A stretch of 57,617 bases of DNA from contig JAKSYS010000393.1 in the NCBI GenBank assembly GCA_022925895.1, forward strand, positions 1-57,617, written 5' to 3'. Both the position numbers and the translations under genes were made by a program. Origin of the DNA: Fragilaria crotonensis. Taxonomy: Eukaryota; Bacillariophyta; Fragilariophyceae; Fragilariales; Fragilariaceae. A model generated the notes under the pieces. It was not told the DNA's origin. It made no database searches and saw only the letters and a list, made by a program, of their open reading frames with translations. Positions 1 through 10,988 of the stretch are shown in pieces (the first letter of the stretch is position 1; each line of letters begins with the position of its first letter).

Positions 1-495
1 AATTACAAAAACATCAAATAAGTTTTCCATTTTCAATAACACTTAATGACCCTGTATAAAAAGCCTTTGGTATTTCACAAAAATTTGCTCATTATTACAA
101 TAACACCAGATATCTTTGTCACGTTTTTACTATAACATCTTATTGATCTCAAACATTTACAATAACCCCATTTATCGCTAGCCATGCCAATTCTCCACAG
201 ACACATTGGTACACCGTTTTGTACCTATCATCAAAAATGAAGATTGCATCCTGATTGCCATGGCCATTATCTCATTCCATGCACTATCATCAACTTTGAA
301 CCAAGGCAAGCATGTGCCTAATGTTGCATGAATAACAAAGCTTAGCAGGGGTCATAATTTGTTTTAGTAGGATGTTGTTGTTCTTTTGCATGCAATTCCA
401 AGTCCATCTGCTCGATTGATGAATTGTTGGCATCACTGATGCCAGTATTTTACACAATTCCTCGTACCCAGTACCGTAAGTTATCACAAATTTTG
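1..495 (+). repeat. Left TIR of MULE
   Basis: Reverse complement of 3807-4308. The match runs from the first base of the window to the CAAATTTTG at 487-495, with a few substitutions and small indels. Long TIRs of this kind typify MULEs. The outermost few bases may be cut off by the window edge, because the right copy continues with CCCC after TTTTGTAATTT. Confidence 0.9.
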
Positions 496-591
496 GCTTT
501 TCCGCATCAACACACCTCACACTTCCCATCTCAATGGCTGGCTATACTTACAACAGGTATCTAATGTACTTATCAGAACTCCTACTTCTCA

Positions 592-2160
592 TCATGTTAA
601 CTTACTACAAAGTCCTAATTGGTTCTTGCATGTTTTATTGTGGTGTCCTCGTTGGCCACAATCTGAACATTTAATCGGTGATTCCTCTGGATCAAGAAAC
701 TCACTTCGTCGACGAAGTCGTTTGCTTCGTGGGCGCCCAGGCTGTCGCTTTGTTACAGCAGGAGGCCTTGTCACGCCATCGTATTTTACGTTGTCAATGC
801 ACGCTGGAAAGATGTTGTTTTTGTACATCTCTTGTACGTACTCAAACTTGTAGTATGGATGCACCAAATTTCGTAGGATATAGCCAAAATCCTTTTCCTT
901 CCATTTCCGAAAGATAGCACAACCATGCCGACATGGGTACAGAACATCTTGCCAAATGCCACAAGAGCACCACTGCAACTCTGGTTTCACAATGTAGACA
1001 GTGTTTGGTTGCCCTGCATTGTATGGCATGCTGGGCAAGTGAGGGTCTTTGTCGGAGTCTTGTACTGTCGAAGGCTCCACAACTTTGAAATCTCCACACC
1101 CATGCACCAACTCAACAACTGTGATGGATGCCGCAGCATCCCAACGCCTTTTCAGAATCTGTGCCACACGAGGCACAACCTCTCCCGGCTCCCGATCAAT
1201 GTGCTTGGTTCGGCAGGTTGAAATTCTTGTTGACATTACATCCACAATGCTTTCTACCGCCTCCAGCCATCCCACAGTGCGAGCCTGTGCAAACATGTTG
1301 TTCACACATTCCCTTGTGTTGGAGGTTACAATGCCATAACGCAGCGGGAGTGGATTCTGCTCATCTAGCCATGATGTACTCCTCCAAAGGGTATCGTTGT
1401 CGACATTTTCAATATAATCTGCAGCTTGCGGCTTGATGGTCCTCACTTGATCAATCAAGTGATTTGAGTATCTGAAGGAGAAACTTTTTGCAATTGCCAT
1501 CACATATCGAGCACATTGTTGACTGAACTTCTGGCATACATTTGCTTCAATATGTTTCGCACAGCTCGTTTCCTTATTTCTTGGAAACACACTTCGAAGG
1601 GCCGGTTTCAGACCCTTGTCGCGGTCGGAAACAAATAGAAATGGATGCTGAATTTCTCCGTCGTCACGCTCATTGCCAAAACCCTGCTCAGAGATGATTG
1701 GGCACGCCTCCTTCAAGTATTTCAACATTGTTGTCCACGTCTCGCCATCTTCATTCCCAGAGGAGATCATGAATCCAATCGGATACACCTCATTTGTTCC
1801 AGAAAGGACTGAAGCCACATACATTGTCCCTTTGTAAGTACTCTTTAAATGTGCTGCATCCAGAGATATAACTGGTCTTGCAAACTTTAATGCCGTATTC
1901 ATGAAACGAGGGAAAACATGTACATGTTTAATGGATCTCTCCTCGCTATCATATGAATACCCAATGACAGAGTCGGCGTTCAACTGTTTCATTGCCTCAA
2001 GGTACCCTGGCAGTAGTTCAAAATTCTTTGAACTCTGCCTAAACTGGGCACGAGATTGATTGTTGAGAGCGCGATATGCAGGCATGTAAGTGATTACCTC
2101 ACCATCCACGCTTGCAGCTGTCTTTATGACATCAGCTGGAGTTGGATCGTCCTTTTTGGT
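592..2160 (-). pseudogene. MULE transposase core, SWIM and CCHC zinc fingers
   Basis: Open frame of about 505 codons on the minus strand, in the same frame as the segment at 2161-3426 but cut from it by one TGA at 2161-2163. The middle matches the MULE transposase domain: an acidic residue in SLDAAH, a GNEDGETW block, and the second acidic residue in FVSDRDKG. A SWIM zinc finger follows (CSCG...CRHG), then a basic stretch and a terminal CCHC knuckle (CSDCGQRGHHNKTC) before the stop at 592. The likely role is cut-and-paste transposition of the surrounding MULE. The displayed start is not an ATG; the real start lies upstream in the Ulp1 part. One nonsense codon separates it from a full-length fusion, so it may be recently dead. 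Confidence 0.85.
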
Positions 2161-3658
2161 TCAAACAACCTGAACAATCATCTCGTCCAGTTTCCCAGCT
2201 CGTCGTTTCTTCCATTGACGCCCATCACGTGCAACAGGTTCGCATCGCTGGGCAGTGTGGTACGTAATGTTCCGCTTCACAACATAGGCACCATTAAGTT
2301 GGCGCCGCCCGATGTAAATCTGAAAAGTACAGTTCACATGTTCCTTGCAGATGTAAAGACAATACTCACCAACAAGACTTCGTCGAATGGCTAACCGGTT
2401 GCCTGATTTCTTCTCATAGGCCTCAACAACTGGACTGACATCATCCAAAGTCGGAAATTCAACAATGTTTTGTTGGCGCATAATATCTTGAAAAGATGTG
2501 TCCTCATTCTTGCTGTTTGTCAATGAAGAAACACAGCCTTGACTTTCAATTGTTGCATCGGTTGCCGCCGCGGTAGGTTTAGGACGAGCACTTGGCTTAC
2601 TGTCCCCATTAGTTGAGCTGTCATCATCAGGAAGATTTCTTGTCGGTGGCATCTTGGCTTCCTCGGTTGTTACATCATCCATCTCAGCATCTTCCCTGCT
2701 TATGAGTATCACATCATCATCGTCGTCATCATCATTTGTCTTGGCAGCAGCAGGAACCGTGACAACGACCTCAACCCCATAGCTGCTGAGGATAGTCGTA
2801 CCCTTAAGTTCTGGAAAGCAATCTTGTACAACTTGACTTGTTTGTTCATTGACATCATCATTCTTGCGGTTGAAATGGGCTGCCAATTTTGATCGAAGTA
2901 GGATGCAGTGGTTGAAGTTGAAGGTGTCTTCAGTGACAGGCTTGAAATCAAGCAAATGAAGGACAACAGCAATACAGAATAATCCACAGTCAATGTCATT
3001 ATACTGTCCTGGACATTGGTGGAAACCTATTATGTCCAAGCAAATGAGATCATCATCCGAAGGAAGAGTGATATGGTTCAACTTGTTCTTGCCATGCAAC
3101 ACAAAATTGAAAAAGAAATCCCTGACCTCACGAACAATGAGAAAAGCAGGGGTGCCTTGGATTACTCCAGGTCCTCCTCGTGAAGAGCGTCGCAACAAAT
3201 CGTAGTATTCGAAACGCAAAAACAATTCTCGGCATGCGAAATTGAATTCCACCACAAGCACAAAGAAATGCACTGCGTTGACAATTGGAATAATAAGAGT
3301 CTTGGTGGCATCATCATCATTGATGTCAGAAAAAAGATCAGCAAAAGTTGACTGAATCCCTTTGATCTTGGCTTGGATCCGGTTCCAGTTGGAAGGTTTA
3401 ACAGATTCACGGGCAACGTGTACCAAAGCGTTGCAACTCTCCAGATATGATCTTGTTTGAGACTTCCAAGAAAAACTTGAAAAGGAGTGTCTTCATGTGG
3501 TGGTGGTGCGGAACGCTGAAGGAGGCAGTCAAGGAGACGACTGTTCAACATTTGCCGATTCCCAAGTGCCTGCAAATCATTCGGTGTCGGATTAATCCTC
3601 ACGCCATAACGTGGATCGGTTGGAAAGTGACATTTCTTCTCTTTTTCTTCTTTGCCAT
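2161..3658 (-). pseudogene. Ulp1/C48-like protease plus MULE DNA-binding N-terminus
   Basis: Minus-strand upstream half of the MULE gene. From a plausible ATG at 3658, a lysine-rich start is followed by a Ulp1-type segment (LGNRQMLNSRLLDCLLQ). Two frame changes occur, near 3620 and near 3420. The C48 catalytic pattern follows: His in NAVHFFVLVVE and Gln/Cys in QYNDIDCGLFC. An acidic linker (run of Asp near 2720) leads to a transposase-type N-terminal zinc domain (ICKEHVNCTF...YHTAQRC). Ulp1 domains are SUMO/ubiquitin-like proteases; fusion or co-carriage with MULE transposases is known as Kaonashi/KI-MULE in plants. The TGA at 2161 ends this segment just before the catalytic core. Confidence 0.8.
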
Positions 3659-3806
3659 TTTGTTGTTACAAGTGCATGAAAGAGATGGAATGGATGCCAC
3701 ACCAGCAGAAGGAAGAGTGGTGGTGAGTATGTGAGAACTTGCTTGTGGCGATGCAGCACATGCAGCAATGAATCAGCATGGGATATAAAGATGACTCTTA
3801 AAGATA

Positions 3807-4313
3807 CAAAATTTGTGATAACTTACGGTACTGGGTACGAGGAATTGTGTAAAATACTGGCATCAGTGATGCCAACAATTCATCAATCGAGCAGATGGAC
3901 TCGGAATTGCATGTAGAAGAACAACAACATCCTACTAAAACGAATTATGACCGCTGCTAAGCTTTGTAATTCATGCAACATTAGGCACATGCTTGCCTTG
4001 GTTCAAAGTTGATGATAGTGCATGGAATGAGATAATGGCCATGGCAATCAGGATGCAATCTTCATTTTTGATGATAGGTACGAAATGGTGTACCAATGTG
4101 TCTGTGGAGAATTGGCATGGCTGGCGATAAATGGGGTTATTGTAAATGTTTGAGATCAATAAGATGTTATAGTAAAAATGTGACAAAGACATCTGGTGTT
4201 ATTGTAATAATGAGCAAAATTTTTGTGAAATACCAAAGGGCTTTTTTGTTTATACAGGGTCATTAAGTGTTATTGAAAATGGAAAACTTATTTGATGTTT
4301 TTGTAATTTCCCC
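3807..4313 (-). repeat. Right TIR of MULE
   Basis: Inverted copy of 1-495, starting at CAAAATTTGTG and ending near TTTTGTAATTTCCCC. It abuts the retained 3' part of the Copia-1 5' LTR. Confidence 0.9.
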
Positions 4314-4363
4314 TAATTGTATAATTCTTCCTTTTGAGATTGCAAGAGCCAACTTTTATTTCA
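4314..4363 (+). repeat. 5' LTR remnant of Copia-1
   Basis: About 50 bp matching 23890-23941, including TTCTTCCTTTTGAGATTGC and the terminal TTATTTCA, with a few mismatches. The upstream part of the LTR is separated from it by the MULE. Confidence 0.85.
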
Positions 4364-4379
4364 CGCTTCCTCTGCGCCA
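4364..4379 (+). promoter_or_regulatory. Putative primer binding site of Copia-1 (internal tRNA-iMet)
   Basis: Immediately after the LTR end. The sequence CGCTTCCTCTGCGCCA is complementary, with one mismatch, to the D-arm region (TGGCGCAG.GGAAGCG) that is conserved in eukaryotic initiator tRNA-Met. It is not complementary to a tRNA 3' end: there is no TGG here. This suggests priming by a tRNA fragment, as known for Drosophila copia and Ty5, but pairing with a different arm. The match is to remembered tRNA sequences and is an inference. Confidence 0.55.
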
Positions 4380-4389
4380 AGCTTGAACC

Positions 4390-5734
4390 ATGGATGTTGA
4401 CGAACCAGTAGTGGCCCCTGAGCCGGCAATTAACTTCGCCTTAGCCCCAGCACAAGCAATTGATGGACCCCTCGACTACACCAAGGCCGAACACCACAAG
4501 ATCTACAAGTCCGGTATTCGCCAGGTCACAGATGACCTATTCCCTTGTGACGCCGACAGGCTCTTCCAATTCCTCCGGGAGGTCCAGGATAGGGCGATGG
4601 AGATGGGTTGGATGGATGGCATCCTTAACATTGACACGAACCCCGATGGTCCCGAGGGAGAAGAAGAGGAAGAGAACCTTATTGACAATTACGGAACAAT
4701 CACATTGGAAAAGGTAGTGGAATCCGAGAGGAGGTACATCGCAGAAAGGGAGCGCAAGGCTCAGGGCACTTATATGCTTTATCAGTGTTTGATGGCGTCA
4801 CTCACTAGCGACGAAGCAAAGAAGAAGGTCATTATCTGGACGGATCAGTATCAGATCGAAGTCGAAGGCGCCAAGTACAGTAGTGAAGTAGCTCTACTCA
4901 AGGTCATTATTCGCGAGAGCCACCTCGATACGAATGCGACGACTAATCAGATTCGCAAAAAGCTGTCGGCACTTGACACGTACATCACGACCATCGATAG
5001 TGACATAGGCAAGTTCAACCAATATGTGAAACTATTGGTGCAATCGTTGCTCGCGAGAAATCAAACAACTTCGGACCTCCTGATCAACCTATTCAAAGGA
5101 TACGGAGCGGTAAGTGACGAGACCTTTCGGGCGTGGTTGATCCGAAAGCAGGATGATCACAAGGAAGGCAATCCGATCACCCCGGACGAATTGATGCTCG
5201 CAGCAAAGAACAAGTTCGACGCGATGGTCGAAAAAGGTACATGGAATGCCCCGACCGCCGAGGAGAAGATCGTCGCACTTGAGGCCAAGTTGACTTCGTC
5301 CATGAAGAATCTCAACAAGAAAGTCTCCCTTGAGATGAGTAAGAAGGGGAGTGCGAAGTTGAAGTCAACGGGCGAAGGCAACAAGAAGCGATCGAAGGGC
5401 GGCAGCGATGATGAACACGACCCGAAGACATGGCCACCACCGAAAGCCGGAGACAAGAAAGTAGCCAAGTTTAATGGATTCGATTGGTATTGGTGTGGCA
5501 AGGATACGGGCGGCAAGTGCGAAAAATGGAGGGCGCACAAGCCGGAGGAATGTAAGGGAAGGCTGCCGCGAAACGAGACGAACCCGATAAGGCAACATCC
5601 CCAAAGCGACAACAACCTGAGGGAAAGCAGGGCAAGGGCTCGATCGCGAAGAAGCTCAAGATCGCGAAGGCATATGTCGCGAGAATGGAGCAAAAGGTAG
5701 CCGAGATGGAAATAACCGACGACGACAGCGACTG
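4390..5734 (+). CDS. Copia-1 gag
   Basis: Starts at an ATG in good context (ACCATGG) 26 bp after the LTR end. The 436-codon frame is mostly helical gag-like sequence, with a UBN2-like core around residues 100-290 and a Lys-rich tail. A Cys-rich motif (WCGKDTGGKCEKW...HKPEEC) at about residues 365-390 may be a divergent zinc knuckle. The printed frame stops at 5700, but a one-base shift near 5557 (a short G/A run) continues as a Lys/Ala-rich tail to a stop at 5734 (ending TDDDSD). That tail looks like the native C-terminus. The role would be the virus-like particle capsid of the retrotransposon. Confidence 0.75.
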
Positions 5735-5765
5735 ACGGGGAGGGTGGGCCTTCGCAACGACTAGA

Positions 5766-6560
5766 ATGTTAATCTTACTAGTCACGTTGATGCGATGGCT
5801 TCAACCCACCCTTTTGATACTCGAATACATGACCGTCGGAGGAGCTCCATCGCGAAAACGAGAGGACAGCGGAAACGTCGCCAACAATGAGGGACCCTGC
5901 GGATATGCGTCATCTATGACGACACCAAAGGGCAAATCGATACGACGTACCATCGCAGCCCTGTTGTACCAATCATGGCTATTCACCCTGCGTACGGTGA
6001 CCACAGTCGTTGAAGCTACCACGTCTTACGCCAGCAGTGCGTGGAGACCACGAAGGAGGCGCAAGGCCCCGGGATGGGGAACGTACGTGTGGAAGACAGT
6101 GGAGACAGCCGCGTCGTGCGCAGGGGACTGGATACTGGCCAACGTTACAACTACCCAACGTCGAAGACGAGGACGCATGATCACGGCAACCGTAAGGCGT
6201 GCGCAACAAACATCAAGGTTTCTGGCGTTGACGGCACTCGCAATGCAAGCAAGCGCCACGATCTCGACTGAGAGGGAGGTAACGTTCGACACGGACTCAC
6301 AGGTAGTGGGGATAGACAACCAATGTACGGCGTGTATCTCCCACGACTTGAGTGATTTCGAAGGGAACTTGGAGCCCAGCAATAGAGTCGTCAAGGGTTT
6401 TTGAGGATCCAGAACGAGGAACGTCAAGTCGGGAACAATCCGATGGAGTTGGGAGGACGACAGTGGTAAGATAACCACCTTCCGCATCCCGAACTCGTAT
6501 TACGTACCCGAGGGCAAGGTGAGGCTCCTAAGTCCACAACACTGGTCCCAGACGCAGGCG
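5766..6560 (+). pseudogene. Copia-1 protease region
   Basis: Start of pol. The frame to 6404 ends with a block around the probable aspartic-protease active site (TFDTDSQVVGIDNQCTACIS, near 6280). After a frame change near 6405 it continues to NSYYVPEGKVRLLSPQHW at about 6490-6545. This layout, with FD-x-DS in place of the usual D-[ST]-G, is what I associate with diatom CoDi-type elements. It should cleave the polyprotein. At least one frameshift; the N-terminal part to about 6200 has no recognisable domain. Confidence 0.65.
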
Positions 6561-8035
6561 AAATCCAGGAAAGACCTCACGAAGTGTGGGGAAAGGACCG
6601 ATGGTAACAAATGCGTACTGTTTTGGGATAACGGTAACAGCTCAAGGACAATCATGCTAGGGAAGCACGACAACATTGCGACATTCTCTTTGGCACCGGG
6701 CTACCACAATTACGAGTGCTTCTGCTGTGAAGCAGGACTCACACAAGAAACGGAAGCTGAGGGACCGGTCGCCTTACCCAGCGGCATCATATCCGACGAC
6801 GAGAGTGCGAGCGGATACAATGATGACGAAAGGGAGGGGAATGTGTCGGACAGTGAGGATGCCGACTCGCAACGACCGTGGAAAACGACATTGGAGCACT
6901 TGGACATGAACTCAGGGAATGTAGCGCGGTTTCACAAAGCAAACGAAGTTGACTTCTCTCTTGACGGTCCGACGAAGACTCAAGACTCAACCATGGGTGA
7001 ACCAACGTCAACGACGAACATCATAGTCGACGAGGAGGACAGACAACCGAGCGACCTTGCGGAACTTCTCATGGCACACCACCAGTACGGACACGTGTCA
7101 ATGAGGAAGCTGCAGGAGATGGCGAGACAGGGTATACTCCCAAAGAGGCTCGCGACGTGCCGGTGCCAACGTGCTCTGCGTGCCTGTATTCGAAAGCAAC
7201 GCAAAGACCTTGGAGAGGGAAGACTTCCAAATCCGGCAAGGAGGGAGAGGCACCCCAGACACCAGGACAGGTCGTGTCGGTTGACCAATTGGTATCACCA
7301 ACGCCAGGATTGATCGCCCAGATATCGGGCTTCCTGACGACCAAACGGTACAAGTATGTGACGATCTACGTCGATCAATACAGCCGGATGGGATTCGTAT
7401 ATCTCCAGAAGACAGCGTCGGCCGAGGAAACCGTCGAGAGCAAGAAGGCATTCGAAGCGTTTGCGCGAAGGCACGGCGTCCGCGTTATCAACTACCATGC
7501 CGACAATGGGATCTTCAAGGCCCACCAGTGGATGGAAGCATGCCGTCGTGACCAACAAGGCATAACGTTCGCTGGGGTCAACGCTCACCACCAGAATGGA
7601 CATGCGGAACGTAGAATCCGGGAATTGCAAGAGATGGCGAGAGCAATGATGATTCATGCCAACGCACAATGGAAAGATAGCGTCACTCCAAATTTGTGGC
7701 CCTACGCCGTCAGAAACGCGAACGAGGCGATCAACCACACGCCAAGTTTCCAGGATTCGAAACGAAGGACGCCGATTGACATGTTTGCTGGTACGAAGGT
7801 ATCCGGCAACCCAAAGCATTGGAAGCCATTCGGATTGCCGGTATACGTTCTGGAAAACGAGCTCCAGGGGAGAAAACCGTTTCACAAATGGCGACGCAGA
7901 TCCAAACCCGGGGTATACCTCGGGAGGTTGCCACAGCATGGACGGAATCTGTTGTTGGTCCTGAGTAGGGAGACAGGTCTCGTGAGCCCACAATTTCACG
8001 TGGCATTTGATCCGACCTTCGACACGGTTAACTAA
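6519..8035 (+). pseudogene. Copia-1 integrase
   Basis: Two overlapping frames (6519-7313 and 7157-8035). A GAG-pre-integrase-type segment (LLMAHHQYGHVSMRKL, then the CSAC pair near 7170) is followed by an integrase core with the DDE triad: D in VSVDQLVS, D in YHADNG, E in NGHAERRIREL. A Copia integrase C-terminal region follows, with KHWKPFGLPVYVLEN and a basic segment. The frame change lies within the zinc-binding region near 7160-7310. The enzyme joins element cDNA to host DNA. Confidence 0.82.
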
Positions 8036-9425
8036 GGATATAACCACGAAATCCATGTGGCAAATCCGAGCGGGATTCGTGTCTCAGAGGGAGCACGCTA
8101 CGAATCCCAGAACAGATGAACATGCGCTCGATGATCATCCCACGCTGAGTACAAAACGGGGCGAGCGATCATCGAAAGCGACAGCGAATCAACGTGAGGA
8201 AAGCGACTCACGAAAGCGCAAGCGAACAGCGGAACCACCAGGGGCGCGGGCAACGAAGACGTCGAATACAACGACGCGTGCTGCAGCAAACATCGAGGGC
8301 GACGGCCCAACGATACCTCGTAATCACAACGAGGTGGAGAACGGAAAGCCGAATGAAACGGTAACCAGATCCGGCCGAAAGGCAAAACCCGCACCGCGAC
8401 TAATCAAAGCGATGGCAGCCGAAATAACGGAGGCGACCTCGCACGACGTCGAAGGGGAGATACATTGCTACGTGGCGATGTTCCCCGATGACGACAGAGT
8501 CAACTGGGACGACCCATTACTCGCTTATAAAGCAACGTCGGATCCCGACACGCTCTACTATCATCAAGCGACGAAGGAGCAAGACAAGGAGGAGTTTGAA
8601 AACAGCATGTTGAAAGAGGTCGAGGACCAATACAACAACGGTAACTTTTCAATAGTCCACAAGAGCGAAGTGCCAGATGACCAAACCGTGTTGCCTGCCG
8701 TTTGGCAAATGCGACGAAAGAGAGACGCGAAAACGGGCGCAATTAAAAAGTTCAAGGCGAGGCTGAACATTGACGGATCGCGGATGCGAAAAGGGGTACA
8801 TTATGACATGAAGTATTCCCCAGTGGCATCGTGGAACTCCGTTAGAATGCTCTTGACCTTAACTGCACTGCATGGGTGGCATACAAAACAAATCAATTTT
8901 GTTCAGGCGTTCGCTCAGGCTCCGATTGAGAAGACTCTGTACATGAAGATACCTGCAGGGATCACTTTTGAGTGCGACGACGACCCGAGAGACTATGTCC
9001 TGAAGATTCATCGGAACATTTATGGACAAAAACAAGCGGGAAGGGTGTGGAATCAGTATCTCGTCTCGAAGCTTGTTGTCAAGAAATGTGGGTTCAAGCA
9101 GTCAAACGTTGACAAGTGTGTCTTTTACAGAGGTAAGACACTGTATGTGTTGTATACGGATGACAGCCTACTGGCAGGTTCAGACAAGGATGAGATCGAC
9201 CAGATAATTTGGGAGCTTCAGGAAAAGGCCAAGCTGACAATAACGGTTGAAGGTGATCTGGCTGATTTCCTCGGAGTGAACATCGATAGGAGAAAGGATG
9301 GCATCATACACTTAACCCAACCGCATCTGATCGATCAGATCTTGAAGGATTTACGGCTGGACGGTGATAAGGTTAAGCCTCGTTCAACTCCGGCAGCGTC
9401 ATCGAAGCTCTTGACCAGGCACTGA
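8007..9425 (+). pseudogene. Copia-1 reverse transcriptase
   Basis: 472-codon frame. The first ~170 residues are a charged integrase-RT linker. The RVT_2 Copia reverse transcriptase follows: WQMRRKRDAKTGAIKKFKAR, SPVASWNSVRMLL, the first catalytic Asp region QINFVQAFAQAP, and the YTDD box in LYVLYTDDSLLAGS at about 9150. It ends in a stop at 9425; the next part continues in another frame (KAFDKSFDYRSVIGKLNY). It copies element RNA into DNA inside particles. Confidence 0.88.
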
Positions 9426-10167
9426 AATTCGAAAGCCTTCGACAAGTCATTTGACTATCGGTCGGTAATTGGAAAGTTAAATTATCTCGAAAAAGCGACT
9501 CGGAGTGACATCTCATTTGCCGTTCACCAATGCACACGATTCGTGTCCGATCCAAAGGTGGAACATGGTGAGGCAGTCAGGTGGCTGGGGCGATACTTGA
9601 AAGGAACGCGCGGTAAGGGCACGATTATGAAGCCCATACCCGATAGAGAACTTGAAGTGTATGTGGACGCAAGCTTTTGTGGAGACTGGGACCCAACAGA
9701 GGCCGCGAACGATCGCGATACGGCAAGGTCGCGACACGGCTACATTATCAACTACGCAGGATGCCCGTTGCAATGGAAATCCCAACTGCAAACCGAGATA
9801 GCTTTGTCCTCAACCGAGAGTGAGTACACGGGCCTCAGCCAGTTATGCCTTGCGGGACGCAATTCCGATTATGCAGCTCCTGAAAGAGATGAAAGCAGTG
9901 GGGTTCCCAATTAATACTCCGAAAGCGAGGGTGCATTGCCACGTCTTCGAGGACAACAGCGGCGCACTTGAGATGGCACGTATTCATAAGTATCGACCAC
10001 GAACCAAGCACCTGAACGTAAGGTTACATCATTTCCGCGACTACGTTGCGCGAAAAGAGATAAGTATACATCCAATTAACACGAACGACCAGCCGGCAGA
10101 TTACCTAACGAAGGCATTGAATGAGGAAACGCTGGTCCGACATCGACGAACAGTTCTAGGTTGGTGA
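9426..10167 (+). pseudogene. Copia-1 RNase H and C-terminus
   Basis: Continues pol after the shift near 9425. It contains the RT thumb segment, then Copia RNase H: YVDASFCGDWD (first Asp), SSTESEY (Glu) and EDNSGALEMA (Asp). A second frame change falls near 9830-9910, where two frames overlap. The end at 10167 (QPADYLTKALNEETL) is a typical Copia pol terminus, 31 bp before the LTR junction. Confidence 0.85.
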
Positions 10168-10184
10168 CCTCCTCCACCCCGTCG

Positions 10185-10198
10185 GGCGCGAGAGGGAG
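10185..10198 (+). other. Polypurine tract of Copia-1 and GGGAG target duplication
   Basis: The purine-rich end GCGCGAGAGGGAG is the plus-strand primer site next to the 3' LTR. Its last five bases, GGGAG (10194-10198), are repeated at 22517-22521 and form the target-site duplication of Copia-2. Confidence 0.85.
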
Positions 10199-10454
10199 TG
10201 TTAAACATCCAGTATCGCCCTACATATTTTTCTATTATCCCTATCCCTAATTACTGACGCCCGAGTGCACAGTAAAACATTACATCGGTGCTCCAGTAAC
10301 CAGTGCGACACTGCACGACTGGAATCAAAACTCCCGTCGATTCAAATCATGTTCATCTCATCCCATGAGCATGAACACTCAAATTCAAACGAGGCTCAAC
10401 GCCTCGTACGACAAAAACAACGTCGTCACACGAAACGACGTCTTCCCGAAACGA

Positions 10455-10487
10455 GGAGTGTTCCTTATTGTTCCAAAGGAACACTCC
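10455..10487 (+). promoter_or_regulatory. Perfect 10-bp inverted repeat in the Copia-2 LTR
   Basis: GGAGTGTTCC (10455-10464) and GGAACACTCC (10478-10487) flank a 13-base loop; the same structure is at 21881-21912 in the 3' LTR. The arms and loop carry alternating TTC/GAA triplets, so a heat-shock-element-like site is possible, as is an RNA hairpin. It lies ~175 bp upstream of the TATA box. Confidence 0.45.
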
Positions 10488-10662
10488 CTTCATTCAGACC
10501 TCTCATCACGGTCGCCCTTCACTTCTTCCCACAATTGTCAATTTTTCATATTTTAGTGTCACTCACCTTTTTACTTACTGCACATATTTTTCGCACGATG
10601 ATGATGATCGACCATGACGCGTTTTTACCCGCCGTCGTCATGACATCATATACACCGTGCTG

Positions 10663-10670
10663 TATAAATA
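10663..10670 (+). promoter_or_regulatory. TATA box of the Copia-2 5' LTR
   Basis: TATAAATA, kept at 22082-22089 in the 3' LTR, about 460 bp from the LTR start. This is a plausible position for the U3/R boundary; a transcript would start roughly 25-35 bp downstream. Confidence 0.5.
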
Positions 10671-10988
10671 TTAGTAGCCAGTACGACGGTACTCACTACA
10701 ACGACAATACAGCACAACACGGCGACCGGTACAACAGTACCTTTCGCACACAACTTCCTCTGCCCGTCGATAGTACGCGCACGTCTGAGTTTAACGTTAC
10801 TGTACATAACGATAAACCATTAGACAGTGCCCACTATACGACACGCGATATTTCTACTAGTCAGTCTCTCGCACATTCATGTAGCGACAGAACGACAGAT
10901 AGTACACATATCGTTATCTGTAGCGGTAGACAGCACTGCGTAGCTGTACCGTTTATAGATGAACTATGCAGTAGTCAGTGTCGTACTA

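Larger units (their letters stand above)
1..4313 (-). mobile_element. Mutator-like element (MULE) with ~500-bp TIRs
   Basis: A complete or nearly complete MULE. The first ~495 bases are the reverse complement of about 3807-4308 with only scattered mismatches, and the interior encodes a Ulp1-like protease joined to a MULE transposase on the minus strand. The right terminus lies near 4308-4313, where TIR-like sequence gives way to 50 bp matching the end of a Copia LTR (compare 4324-4363 with 23900-23941), so the MULE jumped into that LTR. The left tip is at or just outside base 1, so the 9-bp target duplication expected for MULEs cannot be checked. Confidence 0.9.

Noticed and set aside
7295-8056. 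253-codon minus-strand frame opposite the Copia-1 integrase
   Set aside because: Antisense shadow of a clearly coding plus-strand region; no domain.
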